Shown: piece after piece, positions 32,872-41,957 of the stretch | Position numbering within the stretch: position 1 is the stretch's first letter | How the letters are laid out: every line of letters begins with the position of its first letter | DNA from: JBJHBP01 sp050485685 | GTDB taxonomy: Bacteria; Pseudomonadota; Gammaproteobacteria; Steroidobacterales; Rariloculaceae | DNA length: 64,000 nt | Assembly (NCBI GenBank): GCA_050485685.1 | Contig: JBJHBW010000014.1 | Span: 1 to 64,000 of the forward strand | Direction: 5' to 3' | Translations under genes and position numbers: made by a program | The notes under the pieces: generated by a model | What the model saw: the letters and a program-made list of their open reading frames with translations, nothing else | Told to the model about the DNA's origin: nothing | Database searches by the model: none

Positions 32872-35502
32872 ATGACCATGCAGGTCCATCGTGCGCTGGG
32901 CACGGACGAGGGTGTGGAAACGCCGTACCCCGATTCACCGTGGGTGGTGATGAAGTTTGGCGGCAGCAGTGTGTCCACAGCTTCGAATTGGAGTGTCATC
33001 GCCGGGCTGATCCGGGAGCGACTGGCCGAGGGCGTCAGGCCCGTGGTCGTGCATTCGGCGGTAGCCGGCATTTCCAACGCCCTGATCGACCTCCTTGATA
33101 CGGCCATCAGTGGCGAGTCAACCGATTCCAGGCTCGAGGCCATATTCGTCCGGCATCGGGAACTGGCCGCGGACCTGAAAGTGGACCCCGGCATTCTCAA
33201 CGAACGCTTCGCGACGCTGGAGCAGCTCATCGCCGGCGTCCGACTGGTCGGCGAAGTCAGTCCGCGCGTGCATGCCAGGGTACTCGCCCATGGCGAACTG
33301 ATGGCCACCGTACTCGGTGCTGCCTTTCTGCAGCAGACAGGCCTGCCGGCACACTGGCAGGATGCCCGTGAATTACTCGAGTCGTCGTCCGATCGTGACC
33401 AGACGGAGCGGGCCCGCTATACCTCGGCACGCTGTCACTTCGATCCCGATTCTCAGCTACAGGCACGACTGTCCGCGATAGACGGCTTCGTCCTCACTCA
33501 GGGGTTCATCGCCCGAAACCACGACAACGAGACGGTACTGCTGGGCCGCGGCGGTTCGGATACCACCGGCGCGTATCTGGCTGGCAAGTTACAGGCCCGA
33601 CGACTGGAAATCTGGACTGACGTACCGGGCTTCTTCAGCGCGGACCCGCGCGCAGTGCCATCGGCACGCCTGATCAGGCGCCTGCACTACAGCGAGGCGC
33701 AGGAAATCGCCTCCGCCGGCGGTGGCATCCTGCATCCGCGCAGTATCTCGCCGGTACGCGTGTCGGAGATTCCGCTGTTTCTGAAGTGCACGGCGCATCG
33801 GGAATGGGAAGGCACGGTGATCTCGAACGCGCCGGGCGATGATCGTGCGCAGCTGAAGGCTGTCTCACATCGCAGCGGCATCACCCTGGTGTCCATGGAA
33901 TCCATGGAAATGTGGCATCAGGTCGGGTTCCTGGCCGAGGCCTTCGCGTGTTTCCGCGAACACGGACTCTCCGTCGACCTGATCTCAACGTCAGAGAGCA
34001 ATGTCACCGTCTCGATCGATGTCGGCGCCAATGTCACCGACAACTCGGCCGTCGAAGCGCTGGCCGAGGATCTGCGACGTCTGTGCCGGGTAAGGGTGAT
34101 ACGTGACTGTGCCGCCGTGACCCTGGTCGGCCGGCGTATACGCACCATCCTGCACGATCTTGCGCCTGCGCTGGAGGTGTTCGAAGAGCAGAAGGTGCAC
34201 CTGGTGACGCAGGCAGCCAATGACCTCAACATTACGTTCGTCGTCAGCTCCGAGAACGCCTACCGCCTGGTGCAGCACTTCCACGCGCTGATGGTCAGTA
34301 AGCTCGAAGGCGGGGTATTCGGACCGACCTGGGAACAGCTGTCCGGCAAGCCGACCCGGCCGTCGCGGCAGACGCCACCCTGGTGGTCGACACAACGGGA
34401 CAGGCTGATTGCCCTCGCGCGCGAGCGTGGCGCAGCATATGTCTATCACCGCGACAGCGTCGCGCAGGCGATCGATGCGCTGAAGAATCTTGCCAATGTG
34501 GATGAGGTGTTCTATGCCATGAAGGCAAACCCGCATCCATCCATACTGGAGCTGGTTGAGCGCCGTGGAGTGAATTTCGAGTGCGTTTCACCCGGCGAGA
34601 TTGAAGCGGTTCTCAGGATGCTCCCCGGCATTGACCGCAAGCGCATCCTTTTCACGCCCAACTTCGCACCGCGAGCCGAGTATGCGTGGGCGGTGGAGCA
34701 GGGCGTCTGGGTGACGCTGGACAACCTTTATCCGCTGCGCGCCTGGGGCGAACTTTTCCGTGATCGCGAGATTTTCGTGCGTGTAGACACCGGACAGGGT
34801 CGCGGCCATCACGAGCATGTGCGCACGGCAGGCGTCCATTCGAAGTTCGGCGTACCGATGTTCGAGATGGATGAGTTGCAGTCATTGGCCAGCGCAGCCG
34901 GTGCACGCGTTGTCGGGCTGCACGCCCATACTGGCAGCGGCGTGCTGAACCCGGAAGCCTGGCGCAGCACCGGTGAGCAACTGGTCGAGCTTCTGGAGAG
35001 GTTTCCTGAGGTTCGTTACCTTGACCTGGGTGGTGGCCTTGGTGTTCCCGAAAAGCCGGGCCAGCAACCGCTGGATGTGAATGCGCTCGATACGGCGCTT
35101 GGCGACATTCGGCGCGCTTCCGGGGATCGCCAGTTGTGGCTGGAACCCGGACGGTATCTTGTCGCGCAGGCCGGTGTGCTGGTTGCCCTGGTCACACAGA
35201 CCAAGGGCAAGGGCGATGTGCAGTATGTCGGCATCAGCACCGGCATGAATTCACTGATACGCCCGGCGTTGTATGGTGCCTATCACGAGATCGTTAATCT
35301 CAGCCGCGTGGATGAGCCGGCCACCGAGGTGGTGACTGTGGTCGGACCGATCTGCGAGACCGGAGACCGGCTTGGCTCTGATCGCCTGCTGCCGCAGTGC
35401 CAGGAGGGTGACGTGCTCCTGATCGCAAATGCCGGTGCTTACGGGCACGCCATGAGCTCGCGTTACAACCTCCGCGAGCCGGCCGTGGAGGAACTTATCT
35501 AA
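32872..35502 (+). CDS. lysAC: Bifunctional aspartate kinase / diaminopimelate decarboxylase
   Basis: 876 residues. The N-terminal aspartokinase has VMKFGGSSVSTA (26-37), LGRGGSDTTGAYLAG and WTDVPGFFSADPR, then an ACT-domain region (about 330-470: SVDLISTSESNVTVSID). From about residue 490 the PLP-dependent decarboxylase follows: VFYAMKANPHPSI (Lys), HAHTGSGVLNPE, LDLGGGLGVPE, LEPGRYLVAQAG and ICETGDRLGSD. It joins the first and last steps of the lysine pathway in one polypeptide. The same fusion is known from Xanthomonas and relatives. Feedback by lysine via the ACT domain is expected. The stop overlaps that of the convergent CBS gene. Confidence 0.97.
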   Translation: MTMQVHRALGTDEGVETPYPDSPWVVMKFGGSSVSTASNWSVIAGLIRERLAEGVRPVVVHSAVAGISNALIDLLDTAISGESTDSRLEAIFVRHRELAADLKVDPGILNERFATLEQLIAGVRLVGEVSPRVHARVLAHGELMATVLGAAFLQQTGLPAHWQDARELLESSSDRDQTERARYTSARCHFDPDSQLQARLSAIDGFVLTQGFIARNHDNETVLLGRGGSDTTGAYLAGKLQARRLEIWTDVPGFFSADPRAVPSARLIRRLHYSEAQEIASAGGGILHPRSISPVRVSEIPLFLKCTAHREWEGTVISNAPGDDRAQLKAVSHRSGITLVSMESMEMWHQVGFLAEAFACFREHGLSVDLISTSESNVTVSIDVGANVTDNSAVEALAEDLRRLCRVRVIRDCAAVTLVGRRIRTILHDLAPALEVFEEQKVHLVTQAANDLNITFVVSSENAYRLVQHFHALMVSKLEGGVFGPTWEQLSGKPTRPSRQTPPWWSTQRDRLIALARERGAAYVYHRDSVAQAIDALKNLANVDEVFYAMKANPHPSILELVERRGVNFECVSPGEIEAVLRMLPGIDRKRILFTPNFAPRAEYAWAVEQGVWVTLDNLYPLRAWGELFRDREIFVRVDTGQGRGHHEHVRTAGVHSKFGVPMFEMDELQSLASAAGARVVGLHAHTGSGVLNPEAWRSTGEQLVELLERFPEVRYLDLGGGLGVPEKPGQQPLDVNALDTALGDIRRASGDRQLWLEPGRYLVAQAGVLVALVTQTKGKGDVQYVGISTGMNSLIRPALYGAYHEIVNLSRVDEPATEVVTVVGPICETGDRLGSDRLLPQCQEGDVLLIANAGAYGHAMSSRYNLREPAVEELI

Positions 35503-35948
35503 GAGCGCCGCTCCGATTCCACCTGCTGTTCCTTGCGGATGATGTCTGCGATATGACCAAGCTGAGTGGCAAGATGATCAACGATGTCATCGATCGACAA
35601 CACGCCGGTGAGCATGCCACGCTCATCAGTCACCGGCACGCGGCGCACACCAAGGCGACGCATTTCACGTAATGCATATTCGATGCCGTTGTGCTCCCTG
35701 ACGGTGAGCAGATCGCGGGACATGACATCCGCCACGCGAACGTCCCGGGCATCGACATCCCGTGCTGTCACACTGACGAGAATGTCACGGTCGGTGATGA
35801 TTCCGACAGGGTGCTGTGTTGCGCCATGACCGTCTACCACGATCAGGTCGCCCACATGAGATTGCCGCATCCGTCGGGCCGCTTCCGCAAGATCGATCTC
35901 CGGGGTGACGGTTTCGACGTTGTGGCTGCATACGTCCGCTACGCTCAT
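35499..35948 (-). CDS. Tandem CBS-domain protein
   Basis: 149 residues from ATG 35948, with AGGAAA upstream. It has two CBS domains: MSVADVCSHNVETVTPEIDLAEAARRM through VGIITDRDILVS, and VADVMSRDLLTVREHNG through LTGVLSIDDIVDHL. Such stand-alone pairs bind adenosine nucleotides or SAM and act as sensors, but the partner is unknown. A charged helix at the C-terminus ends the protein. The gene is convergent with lysAC. Confidence 0.93.
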   Translation of the reverse strand: MSVADVCSHNVETVTPEIDLAEAARRMRQSHVGDLIVVDGHGATQHPVGIITDRDILVSVTARDVDARDVRVADVMSRDLLTVREHNGIEYALREMRRLGVRRVPVTDERGMLTGVLSIDDIVDHLATQLGHIADIIRKEQQVESERRS

Positions 35949-36270
35949 CACAATTTTCCTGTCTGTGTTCCGGGGCTGACCCTGCGCTGACTGACACCGC
36001 ATCCGATCGCGGCAGGCGCGACGGTCAGGTTCAGTTCGCTAAACTACACACAACTGGCCGGAGCGCTGATACGGGAATATACGTAGCTGCGGACATGCCG
36101 CCGATTTCGACTATCTCCACAGTTGCCGGCCTGTAATATGGCCGCCTGTAACAGAACTGACACACCTCTTTCATGCGGGTGTCACCGTTCGCGCCCACAC
36201 TGCGCACCGCTAGGCGTTCGATCGCTTCAGCATTTTTATCAACGATCCCGGAACATTCGGAGAGTTCGCA
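35949..36270. other. Intergenic region before the porin gene
   Basis: No gene is supported in these 322 bases. Short open frames have no coding character. The region must hold divergent promoters for the CBS and porin genes; no convincing -35/-10 pair stood out. Confidence 0.5.
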
Positions 36271-37302
36271 ATGAAGAAGCAAATCCTGGCCGTCGCTGTT
36301 GCCTCGGCCATGCTGAGCCCGCTCGCCGCCCTGGCAGACATTCAGCTGTACGGCCGCGCCCATGTCACGTTCGACCACCTCGATGACGGAGACCAGAACG
36401 GCCTGAATGTCTCAAGCAATTCCAGTCGCCTCGGGTTTCGTGCCAATCACGAGCTTAGCGGCAGTCTGACAGCCATCATGCAGATCGAGCAGAACATCCG
36501 CTACGAAAACGGTGCGGGCAGCTTCGCGAGCCGTGACAGCTTCGTCGGCCTGCGCGGTGACTTCGGCCAGGTGCGCATGGGATTCTTTGATACGCCGCTG
36601 AAGGCGGTCCGAAGCAATACGGACTTTTTCGGTGACCAGATTGGTGATGCACGCAACATGACGCGTGTTCGCGACGGATATTCCGGAAACGACTACGATT
36701 TCGACACGCGATTCCGCAATGGCGTGCACTACAGGACACCGTCGTTTGGTGGGGTCACAATCGATCTGCACTATTCGACGAACACTGATGCCGGCACCTC
36801 CGTGACGAATGACAACGACGCGCTGAGCACGAGTCTGACCTATCGAAATGGCGGTCTGTATCTCGCCGGCGCCTACGAACGCAAGAACGACAGCCGATCG
36901 GATGCGACGCGTCTTGGTTTCCGCTACGACTTCGGCGATTTTCAGCTCGCAGCGCTGGCGCAATTCGCAACCGTCAAGGGCGCCAACGGGTTCGCCACCG
37001 ACCAGGACGTGGATACCTATGGCCTCGGCGGCAGCTACTCCGTCAACAGCAAGGTCACGCTGAAGGCGCAGTACTACATGATCTCGGCTGATGGCGATGA
37101 CAGGGATGCAAACATGTCAGTCGTTGGCCTGGATTATCGGGTTGCAAGTCCTTTCCGGCTTCTGTTCGCTTACGCAAAGACCAGTAACGACGCCAATGCG
37201 ACGTACTCGATGTCGCGCGGTGGCCGTGATACACAGCTCAGCACACTGGCCCCGGGTCTGGATCACAGCGGATTTTCGATCGGTTTCCGCTACGACTTCT
37301 GA
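36271..37302 (+). CDS. Trimeric outer-membrane porin (Neisseria/beta type)
   Basis: 343 residues. A signal peptide (MKKQILAVAVASAMLSPLAALA) is followed by ADIQLYGRAHVTFDHL, the classical start of 16-strand general porins. SSRLGFRANHELSGSLTAIMQIE and RDSFVGLRGDFGQVRMGFFDTPLKAV match strands 2-5 and the loop 3 constriction region. The protein ends in SIGFRYDF, with the terminal Phe needed for BAM recognition. It allows passive diffusion of small solutes. A strong terminator-like hairpin follows at 37383. Confidence 0.95.
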   Translation: MKKQILAVAVASAMLSPLAALADIQLYGRAHVTFDHLDDGDQNGLNVSSNSSRLGFRANHELSGSLTAIMQIEQNIRYENGAGSFASRDSFVGLRGDFGQVRMGFFDTPLKAVRSNTDFFGDQIGDARNMTRVRDGYSGNDYDFDTRFRNGVHYRTPSFGGVTIDLHYSTNTDAGTSVTNDNDALSTSLTYRNGGLYLAGAYERKNDSRSDATRLGFRYDFGDFQLAALAQFATVKGANGFATDQDVDTYGLGGSYSVNSKVTLKAQYYMISADGDDRDANMSVVGLDYRVASPFRLLFAYAKTSNDANATYSMSRGGRDTQLSTLAPGLDHSGFSIGFRYDF

Positions 37303-37382
37303 TCTGGCCAGCCGGATGCCAACGCGACCCGGTCCTTCTCCAGGAGCCGCCGCGTATCGGCACCCAATCCGATTGCGTCTCA

Positions 37383-37416
37383 ACCTTCGCTCCGCCGGTC
37401 CCGGCGGGGCGAAGGT
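37383..37416 (+). terminator. Hairpin downstream of the porin gene
   Basis: A 16-bp stem (ACCTTCGCTCCGCCGG / CCGGCGGGGCGAAGGT with one G-U) has almost no loop. It has no U run, so it may act as an mRNA-stabilising end or a factor-assisted terminator. The rest of 37303-37859 holds no gene; its 3' part has the Fur-type promoter listed separately. Confidence 0.5.
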
Positions 37417-37746
37417 ATGGGCGTCATTCGGACTGAAGAGCATCCGCGACAACCCCAATTCCGCTGGCAGCACGCAGACGGCTGCTTCATTGGATTGCGC
37501 AAATGCGAATCATTCGCAAAAATGCGGTATAGGCGTCTGAGAAACGGAACAGCCAGCCCCACCCGTGCCGTCGACTTCTGCCAGCCGCCGGAAGCCATTT
37601 CCTTCGCAGGAACGAGGAATCGATTGCTTTATTAAAACAAATAGTAATGTCGCATTCTTAATGTATTTTGCGCCTCATGGCCGGGTACCCTGGCGGGCGG
37701 GAATCCGGCTTGCCGGGATGCGGCAAAGAAAATACGCAACCACCTA

Positions 37747-37776
37747 TTGCGAATGATAATGATTCGCATTTACACT
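37747..37776 (+). promoter_or_regulatory. Promoter with embedded Fur box for the TonB receptor
   Basis: TTGCGA (37747-37752) and TACACT (37771-37776) are 18 bp apart. Within lies the perfect inverted repeat TGCGAAT-7-ATTCGCA (37748-37768) with core GATAATG, close to the Fur consensus. Fur-Fe bound here would block RNA polymerase, so the receptor should be expressed under iron limitation. Confidence 0.65.
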
Positions 37777-37859
37777 TCGCGCCCATGTTGGGTAAGGCAG
37801 GACGACACCACGTCCCAGCCTCCCTTTAATGATCGAACGATTCAGGTGCGGAGTAAGAC

Positions 37860-40001
37860 ATGCAATCCAGCTCAACAGGAAATTCCCCGCAACGTTGTGT
37901 GGCGGGTCCTGGTCATGCGAGATTTCTGGCAAGGACGACGGTGCTTGCTGCGGCGGTGGCTACCTGCCTCGGTGCATATGCTCAAGATACGCAGCCCGCA
38001 GAGGAGCAGCGTCGCCTGCCGACCATCGTCGTGATCGGCCAGGCGGATGGCGATATCGAACGCCAGCCTGGCGCAGTGTCTCTGGTCACCCCGGAAACCC
38101 TGCGGCTGCAGCAACCGCGCTCCACCGAAGAAGCGCTGCGTGCCGTGCCCGGTATCGCGATCAAGCCGGAAGAGGAAAGCGCGATCGTCGCCAATATCGG
38201 CATTCGCGGCCTCAGCTCGGCTGACTACAAGACCCTGATTCTGGAGGATGGCGTGCCGGTGGCGCCGGGACTGTTCGTCGGCAATGCGCGCTATTACAAC
38301 CCGCGTATCCAGCGTATGGACAGTATAGAAGTATTGCGCGGCGCCGCGTCCCTGCGTTACGGGCCGAGCACGATAGGTGGTGTGATCAACTACATCACTC
38401 GCGATCCTCGCGACGGCGTGGAAATCGGCGTACGCGGTGGCTCGTTCGGGGCTCGTGAAGCCACCCTGGAGCTTGGCGGCAGTTCGCAGTCCGGGGATGC
38501 CCGCTTTGGCATGTTCGTCACCCGCGCCGGCAGCGACGGTTTCATGGACAAGGGCTATGACATGACGGACCTGCTGATCAAGGCCGGCATGGACGTCAGC
38601 GACAACCAGCCTTTCAGCGTGAAGTACACCGATTACAGCAATGACGCGAATATTTCCTACCGAGGCGTGTTTCTGAACGAATTCGAGGCAGGCGCGACTC
38701 ATAATCCGGCACCGGATGACTGGTTCCTGACCGGCAGGCGTTCGCTGGACCTCAACCATGAATGGAACGTTGGTGACAATACGCGACTGAACACGCTGGT
38801 CTATGGCAGCGAAATGTTCCGCGATTACTGGCGCTTCGGGACCGACAACGCCGCCTCTGCCGATGCGGGCCGGTGGATCTACACCGACTCCGTGCAGGGC
38901 AACAACCGCAGCTTCGAGCGTTTCGGTGTGGACACGCGCCTGCATCTGACGCACAGCCGCTTCGGCGTGTTCAACGAAGCCGAGCTCGGCCTGCGTTACA
39001 TGACCGAAAAGATGCACGACGAGGTCATCGCCGCCACGCGCGAAACCCCGCGCGCAGGGGCAGTCAATCGCGATCGCATGGACGATGCCGAAAGCATCGC
39101 GCTGTACGCACAGAACCGGTTCCTGGTCACGGACCGCACGGCCGTCACGGTCGGCCTTCGCGCCGAACGTTACGAGCAGCGCCGCAATGACCGGCAAATC
39201 CCCTTATCGGAGCGCAACGAGGCCGTCACGTCGAATACCGAAATTATGCCCGGCGTCGGCGTCACCTATCAGCCCGGCGCGCCGGTGCAGCTGTTTGCGA
39301 ACGTATACCGCGCGTTCGCCCCGGCCCTGAATGGCGATGCGCTCAGCGGCCTGCAGGACCAGCAGCTCGATGCCGAGCGGTCCTGGAATGCCGAGGCGGG
39401 ACTGCGCGGCAGGCAGGGTCGATTCACCTACGAGATGACCGTGTTTCACATGGATTTCGACAACCAGATCATTCCGGCGAACAGCAACAGCGACTTTCAG
39501 GTGACCAACGGCGGCAAGACGCTGCATCAGGGACTGGAAGCCGGCGCTGGCGTGGAGATCGGCGCAGGGCTCAGTGTGAACGCCAACTTCACCTACATTC
39601 CGCGAGCGCGTTTTGCGGAAGACCGCTTTGACCGCAACGACGAACTGACGACGCCGGAAGGCAACCGCATTCCCTATACACCTGAGTGGACCACCAATCT
39701 CAGTCTCGTACACCAGATCGGCGGTCTGCGTACGGGCCTGCATCTGCACCGCACCGGGGCGCAGTACACCGACGTGATGAACACGCGCGAAATCAGCGAG
39801 AATCTGAGCGGCTTTTTCACCGGCCGAGTGCCTGCGTACGCGGTGGTCGACCTGAGCATGTCCTACGACGTGAACGGGAAACTGAACATAGCCGGTTCCG
39901 TCAAGAACATCGCCAACGAGCGTTACATCGCCAGCCTGCGGCAGGGCATCTATGTGGGCCCTGAGCGCAGTTTCGATATCGGCGTTCGTTACCGGTTCTG
40001 A
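37860..40001 (+). CDS. TonB-dependent receptor, FecA-like siderophore/ferric citrate type
   Basis: 713 residues with a signal region ending near CLGAYAQD. A TonB-box-like PTIVVIG precedes the plug domain (IERQPGAVSLVTPETL, STEEALRAVPGIAIK, IGIRGLSSADYKTLILEDGVP, MDSIEVLRGAASLRYGPSTIGGVINYITR). The 22-strand barrel ends in ERSFDIGVRYRF with terminal Phe. There is no N-terminal signalling domain, so no FecIR-type regulation is expected; the Fur box upstream gives simple iron control. Plug features resemble FecA-type receptors, but the ligand cannot be read from sequence. Energy may come from the TonB operon at 53507-59260. Confidence 0.93.
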   Translation: MQSSSTGNSPQRCVAGPGHARFLARTTVLAAAVATCLGAYAQDTQPAEEQRRLPTIVVIGQADGDIERQPGAVSLVTPETLRLQQPRSTEEALRAVPGIAIKPEEESAIVANIGIRGLSSADYKTLILEDGVPVAPGLFVGNARYYNPRIQRMDSIEVLRGAASLRYGPSTIGGVINYITRDPRDGVEIGVRGGSFGAREATLELGGSSQSGDARFGMFVTRAGSDGFMDKGYDMTDLLIKAGMDVSDNQPFSVKYTDYSNDANISYRGVFLNEFEAGATHNPAPDDWFLTGRRSLDLNHEWNVGDNTRLNTLVYGSEMFRDYWRFGTDNAASADAGRWIYTDSVQGNNRSFERFGVDTRLHLTHSRFGVFNEAELGLRYMTEKMHDEVIAATRETPRAGAVNRDRMDDAESIALYAQNRFLVTDRTAVTVGLRAERYEQRRNDRQIPLSERNEAVTSNTEIMPGVGVTYQPGAPVQLFANVYRAFAPALNGDALSGLQDQQLDAERSWNAEAGLRGRQGRFTYEMTVFHMDFDNQIIPANSNSDFQVTNGGKTLHQGLEAGAGVEIGAGLSVNANFTYIPRARFAEDRFDRNDELTTPEGNRIPYTPEWTTNLSLVHQIGGLRTGLHLHRTGAQYTDVMNTREISENLSGFFTGRVPAYAVVDLSMSYDVNGKLNIAGSVKNIANERYIASLRQGIYVGPERSFDIGVRYRF

Positions 40002-40053
40002 TCAGAACCGGGTTCGATATCCGCATCCCGCAAGCCGCACCCGGGCTCGAGCG

Positions 40054-40344
40054 TCAGGTCCTGTGCCTGCGCTCGAGCTCGGCGACCACATCCGCCAGCG
40101 TCAGGCCCTTGACAGCGAGCAGCAGCACCAGGTGATAGAGCAGGTCGGCGGCTTCCTCGGTCACACGGTCGATATCCTCGGCAACTGCCGCCAGGGCAAG
40201 CTCCACGCCTTCCTCGCCGACTTTCTGGGCGACTTTCAGTTCGCCACGCGCAGCCATGCGCGCCGTGTAGCTGGCTTCGGTTGGTTCCCTCAGCCGTTGG
40301 TCGATCACGCCCTGCAGCGTCATCAGAAAATCGATGTTGCTCAT
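40054..40344 (-). CDS. hisE: Phosphoribosyl-ATP diphosphatase
   Basis: 96 residues, the size of a stand-alone HisE. RMAARGELKVAQKVGEEGVELALAA and DRVTEEAADLLYHLVLLLAVKG contain the metal-binding Glu/Asp pattern of MazG-type pyrophosphohydrolases. It converts PR-ATP to PR-AMP in step 2 of histidine synthesis. It ends the his operon, 65 bp after hisF. The partner hisI domain, usually fused or adjacent in gammaproteobacteria, is missing here. An inverted repeat CTGTTGCCG/CGGCAACAG (40369-40397) lies between hisF and hisE. Confidence 0.96.
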   Translation of the reverse strand: MSNIDFLMTLQGVIDQRLREPTEASYTARMAARGELKVAQKVGEEGVELALAAVAEDIDRVTEEAADLLYHLVLLLAVKGLTLADVVAELERRHRT

Positions 40345-40409
40345 GCTGGCTGCGCTCCTCGATCAGGGCTGTTGCCGCGGTCAGAGCCCGGCAACAGCTG
40401 CTGTACTGT

Positions 40410-41198
40410 TCAGGTGGGTGTGTCCGCGGCTGCGGGGCGTATCGCGATACCGGCATCCGCTAGATACCGCTTCAGGTCCGGTATGTGGATCGCGCCGGAA
40501 TGGAACACGCTGGCCGCGAGGGCGCCGTCCACGCGCGCGCTGACGAAAACATCACGAAAATGCGCCTCGGCACCGGCGCCCCCGGATGCGATCAGCGGTA
40601 TCTCACAAACCTCACGCACCGCGGCAAGTTGCGCCAGGTCGTAACCCTTGCGCACGCCGTCCTGGTTCATGCAGTTCAGCACGATCTCTCCGGCACCACG
40701 GCCTTGCACCTCGCGTACCCAGTCAAGCGTCAGCCGCCGGCTGTCGCGGGAGCGATCCGGATCGCCGGTGTACTGATGCACCTGATACGCACCGTCGTGC
40801 TCCAGGCTGTCGATGCCGATCACGACGCACTGCGAGCCGAAGCGTTCGACCAGCGCGTTGACCAGATCCGGGTTCTCAAGCGCCGGCGAATTCACGGAAA
40901 TCTTGTCGGCGCCGCGGTTCAGTACGCTCTCGGCGTCGTCAAGCGTGCGTATGCCGCCGGCCACGCAGAACGGAATATCGAGCAGGGCAGCGACCCGGTT
41001 CACCCAGCTGCGGTCCACGCTGCGCCCGGCGGGACTGGCCGTGATGTCATAGAACACCAGCTCGTCAGCGCCTTCCTCACGGTACCGCGCCGCGAGCTCA
41101 AGGATGTCGCCCATCACACGGTGATTGCGAAACTGCACGCCCTTGACGACAACGCCATCGCGCACATCCAGGCACGGAATTATGCGTTTGGTAAGTAT
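40410..41198 (-). CDS. hisF: Imidazole glycerol phosphate synthase, cyclase subunit
   Basis: 262 residues from the non-standard codon ATA at 41198-41196. The family N-terminus is M-L-x-KRIIPCLDVRDG; here it reads ILTKRIIPCLDVRDG with GAGGAG eight bases before the ATA and no ATG, GTG or TTG nearby in frame. The catalytic Asp pair (in PCLDVRDG and in IVLNCMNQDGVRKGYD) and GADKISVNSPAL are intact. With HisH it forms IGP and AICAR. The start overlaps the end of hisA by 19 bp. The frame is open upstream to 41411 but that is hisA read out of frame. Confidence 0.96.
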   Translation of the reverse strand: MLTKRIIPCLDVRDGVVVKGVQFRNHRVMGDILELAARYREEGADELVFYDITASPAGRSVDRSWVNRVAALLDIPFCVAGGIRTLDDAESVLNRGADKISVNSPALENPDLVNALVERFGSQCVVIGIDSLEHDGAYQVHQYTGDPDRSRDSRRLTLDWVREVQGRGAGEIVLNCMNQDGVRKGYDLAQLAAVREVCEIPLIASGGAGAEAHFRDVFVSARVDGALAASVFHSGAIHIPDLKRYLADAGIAIRPAAADTPT

Positions 41199-41914
41199 GG
41201 TCGTATCTCCTCGATGGGCATGTAGCCCTCCAGAAGCGCCTTGCCGGAGATCGCCGCTGCGGCGCCGGCTTTGGCCAGCGCCGCGAGATCGGCCGGATTG
41301 CGCACGCCACCGGACGCCTGCACCGCGATCGCCGGCCAGTGCGCGGCCAGCTTCCGGTAGAGCTCGATGTTCGGTCCGGCAAGGGCACCGTCGCGGTCGA
41401 TGTCGGTGCAAAGAACATGGCGCAGACCCATGGGGATAAAGCGGCCAATCGCGTCGTCCAGAGTCAGCTCGCTTGCGCGCGTCCAGCCGTGCGTTTTCAC
41501 GAAGGCGACGCCCTCGTCAGACAGCTCCACATCCAGCGCCAGCGTGATGCGCTCAGGACCATGTGTCTTCAGCCATTTGCTGACGGTTTCGGGCGCAGTC
41601 ACGGCGAGACTGCCAATCACGACACGATCTGCAATTGTGAGCGTTTCCGCCAGGCTGGCTTCGTCGCGTATGCCACCGCCCAGTTGCACTTTCAATCCCG
41701 CGGCCGCCATGCGCCGGATCAGCGGCAGATTGACCGGTCTTCCGCCGGCTGCACCATCCAGATCGACCACATGCAGCCAGCGGGCACCCAACACCTGGTA
41801 TTCCTGCGCCAGCGTGACCGGATCGGCCTCGTAACGGGTCTCCTGACCGAAGTCGCCCTTGAGCAGGCGTACGCAGCGGCCATCGCGAATATCAATTGCG
41901 GGAATCAGTTCCAT
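41180..41914 (-). CDS. hisA: Phosphoribosylformimino-AICAR-P isomerase
   Basis: 244 residues from ATG 41914 (MELIPAIDIRDGRCVRLLKGDF, the family N-terminus; ATG 41941 is an alternative). It is a TIM barrel with catalytic Asp in PAIDIRDG and Asp in CTDIDRDGALAGPN, and phosphate loops GGGIRDE and SGGVRN. It performs the Amadori isomerisation before HisF. The stop lies inside hisF, giving translational coupling. Confidence 0.97.
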   Translation of the reverse strand: MELIPAIDIRDGRCVRLLKGDFGQETRYEADPVTLAQEYQVLGARWLHVVDLDGAAGGRPVNLPLIRRMAAAGLKVQLGGGIRDEASLAETLTIADRVVIGSLAVTAPETVSKWLKTHGPERITLALDVELSDEGVAFVKTHGWTRASELTLDDAIGRFIPMGLRHVLCTDIDRDGALAGPNIELYRKLAAHWPAIAVQASGGVRNPADLAALAKAGAAAAISGKALLEGYMPIEEIRPYLPNA

Positions 41915-41957
41915 ATCGCCAGTTTCGTGGATCAAAGTCATGATCAGGAGAACTCGT

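Noticed and set aside
41198..41411. Upstream extension of hisF to a standard start at 41411
   Set aside because: The added 71 residues are hisA read out of frame (Arg-rich, no homology), and HisF has no such extension in its family.
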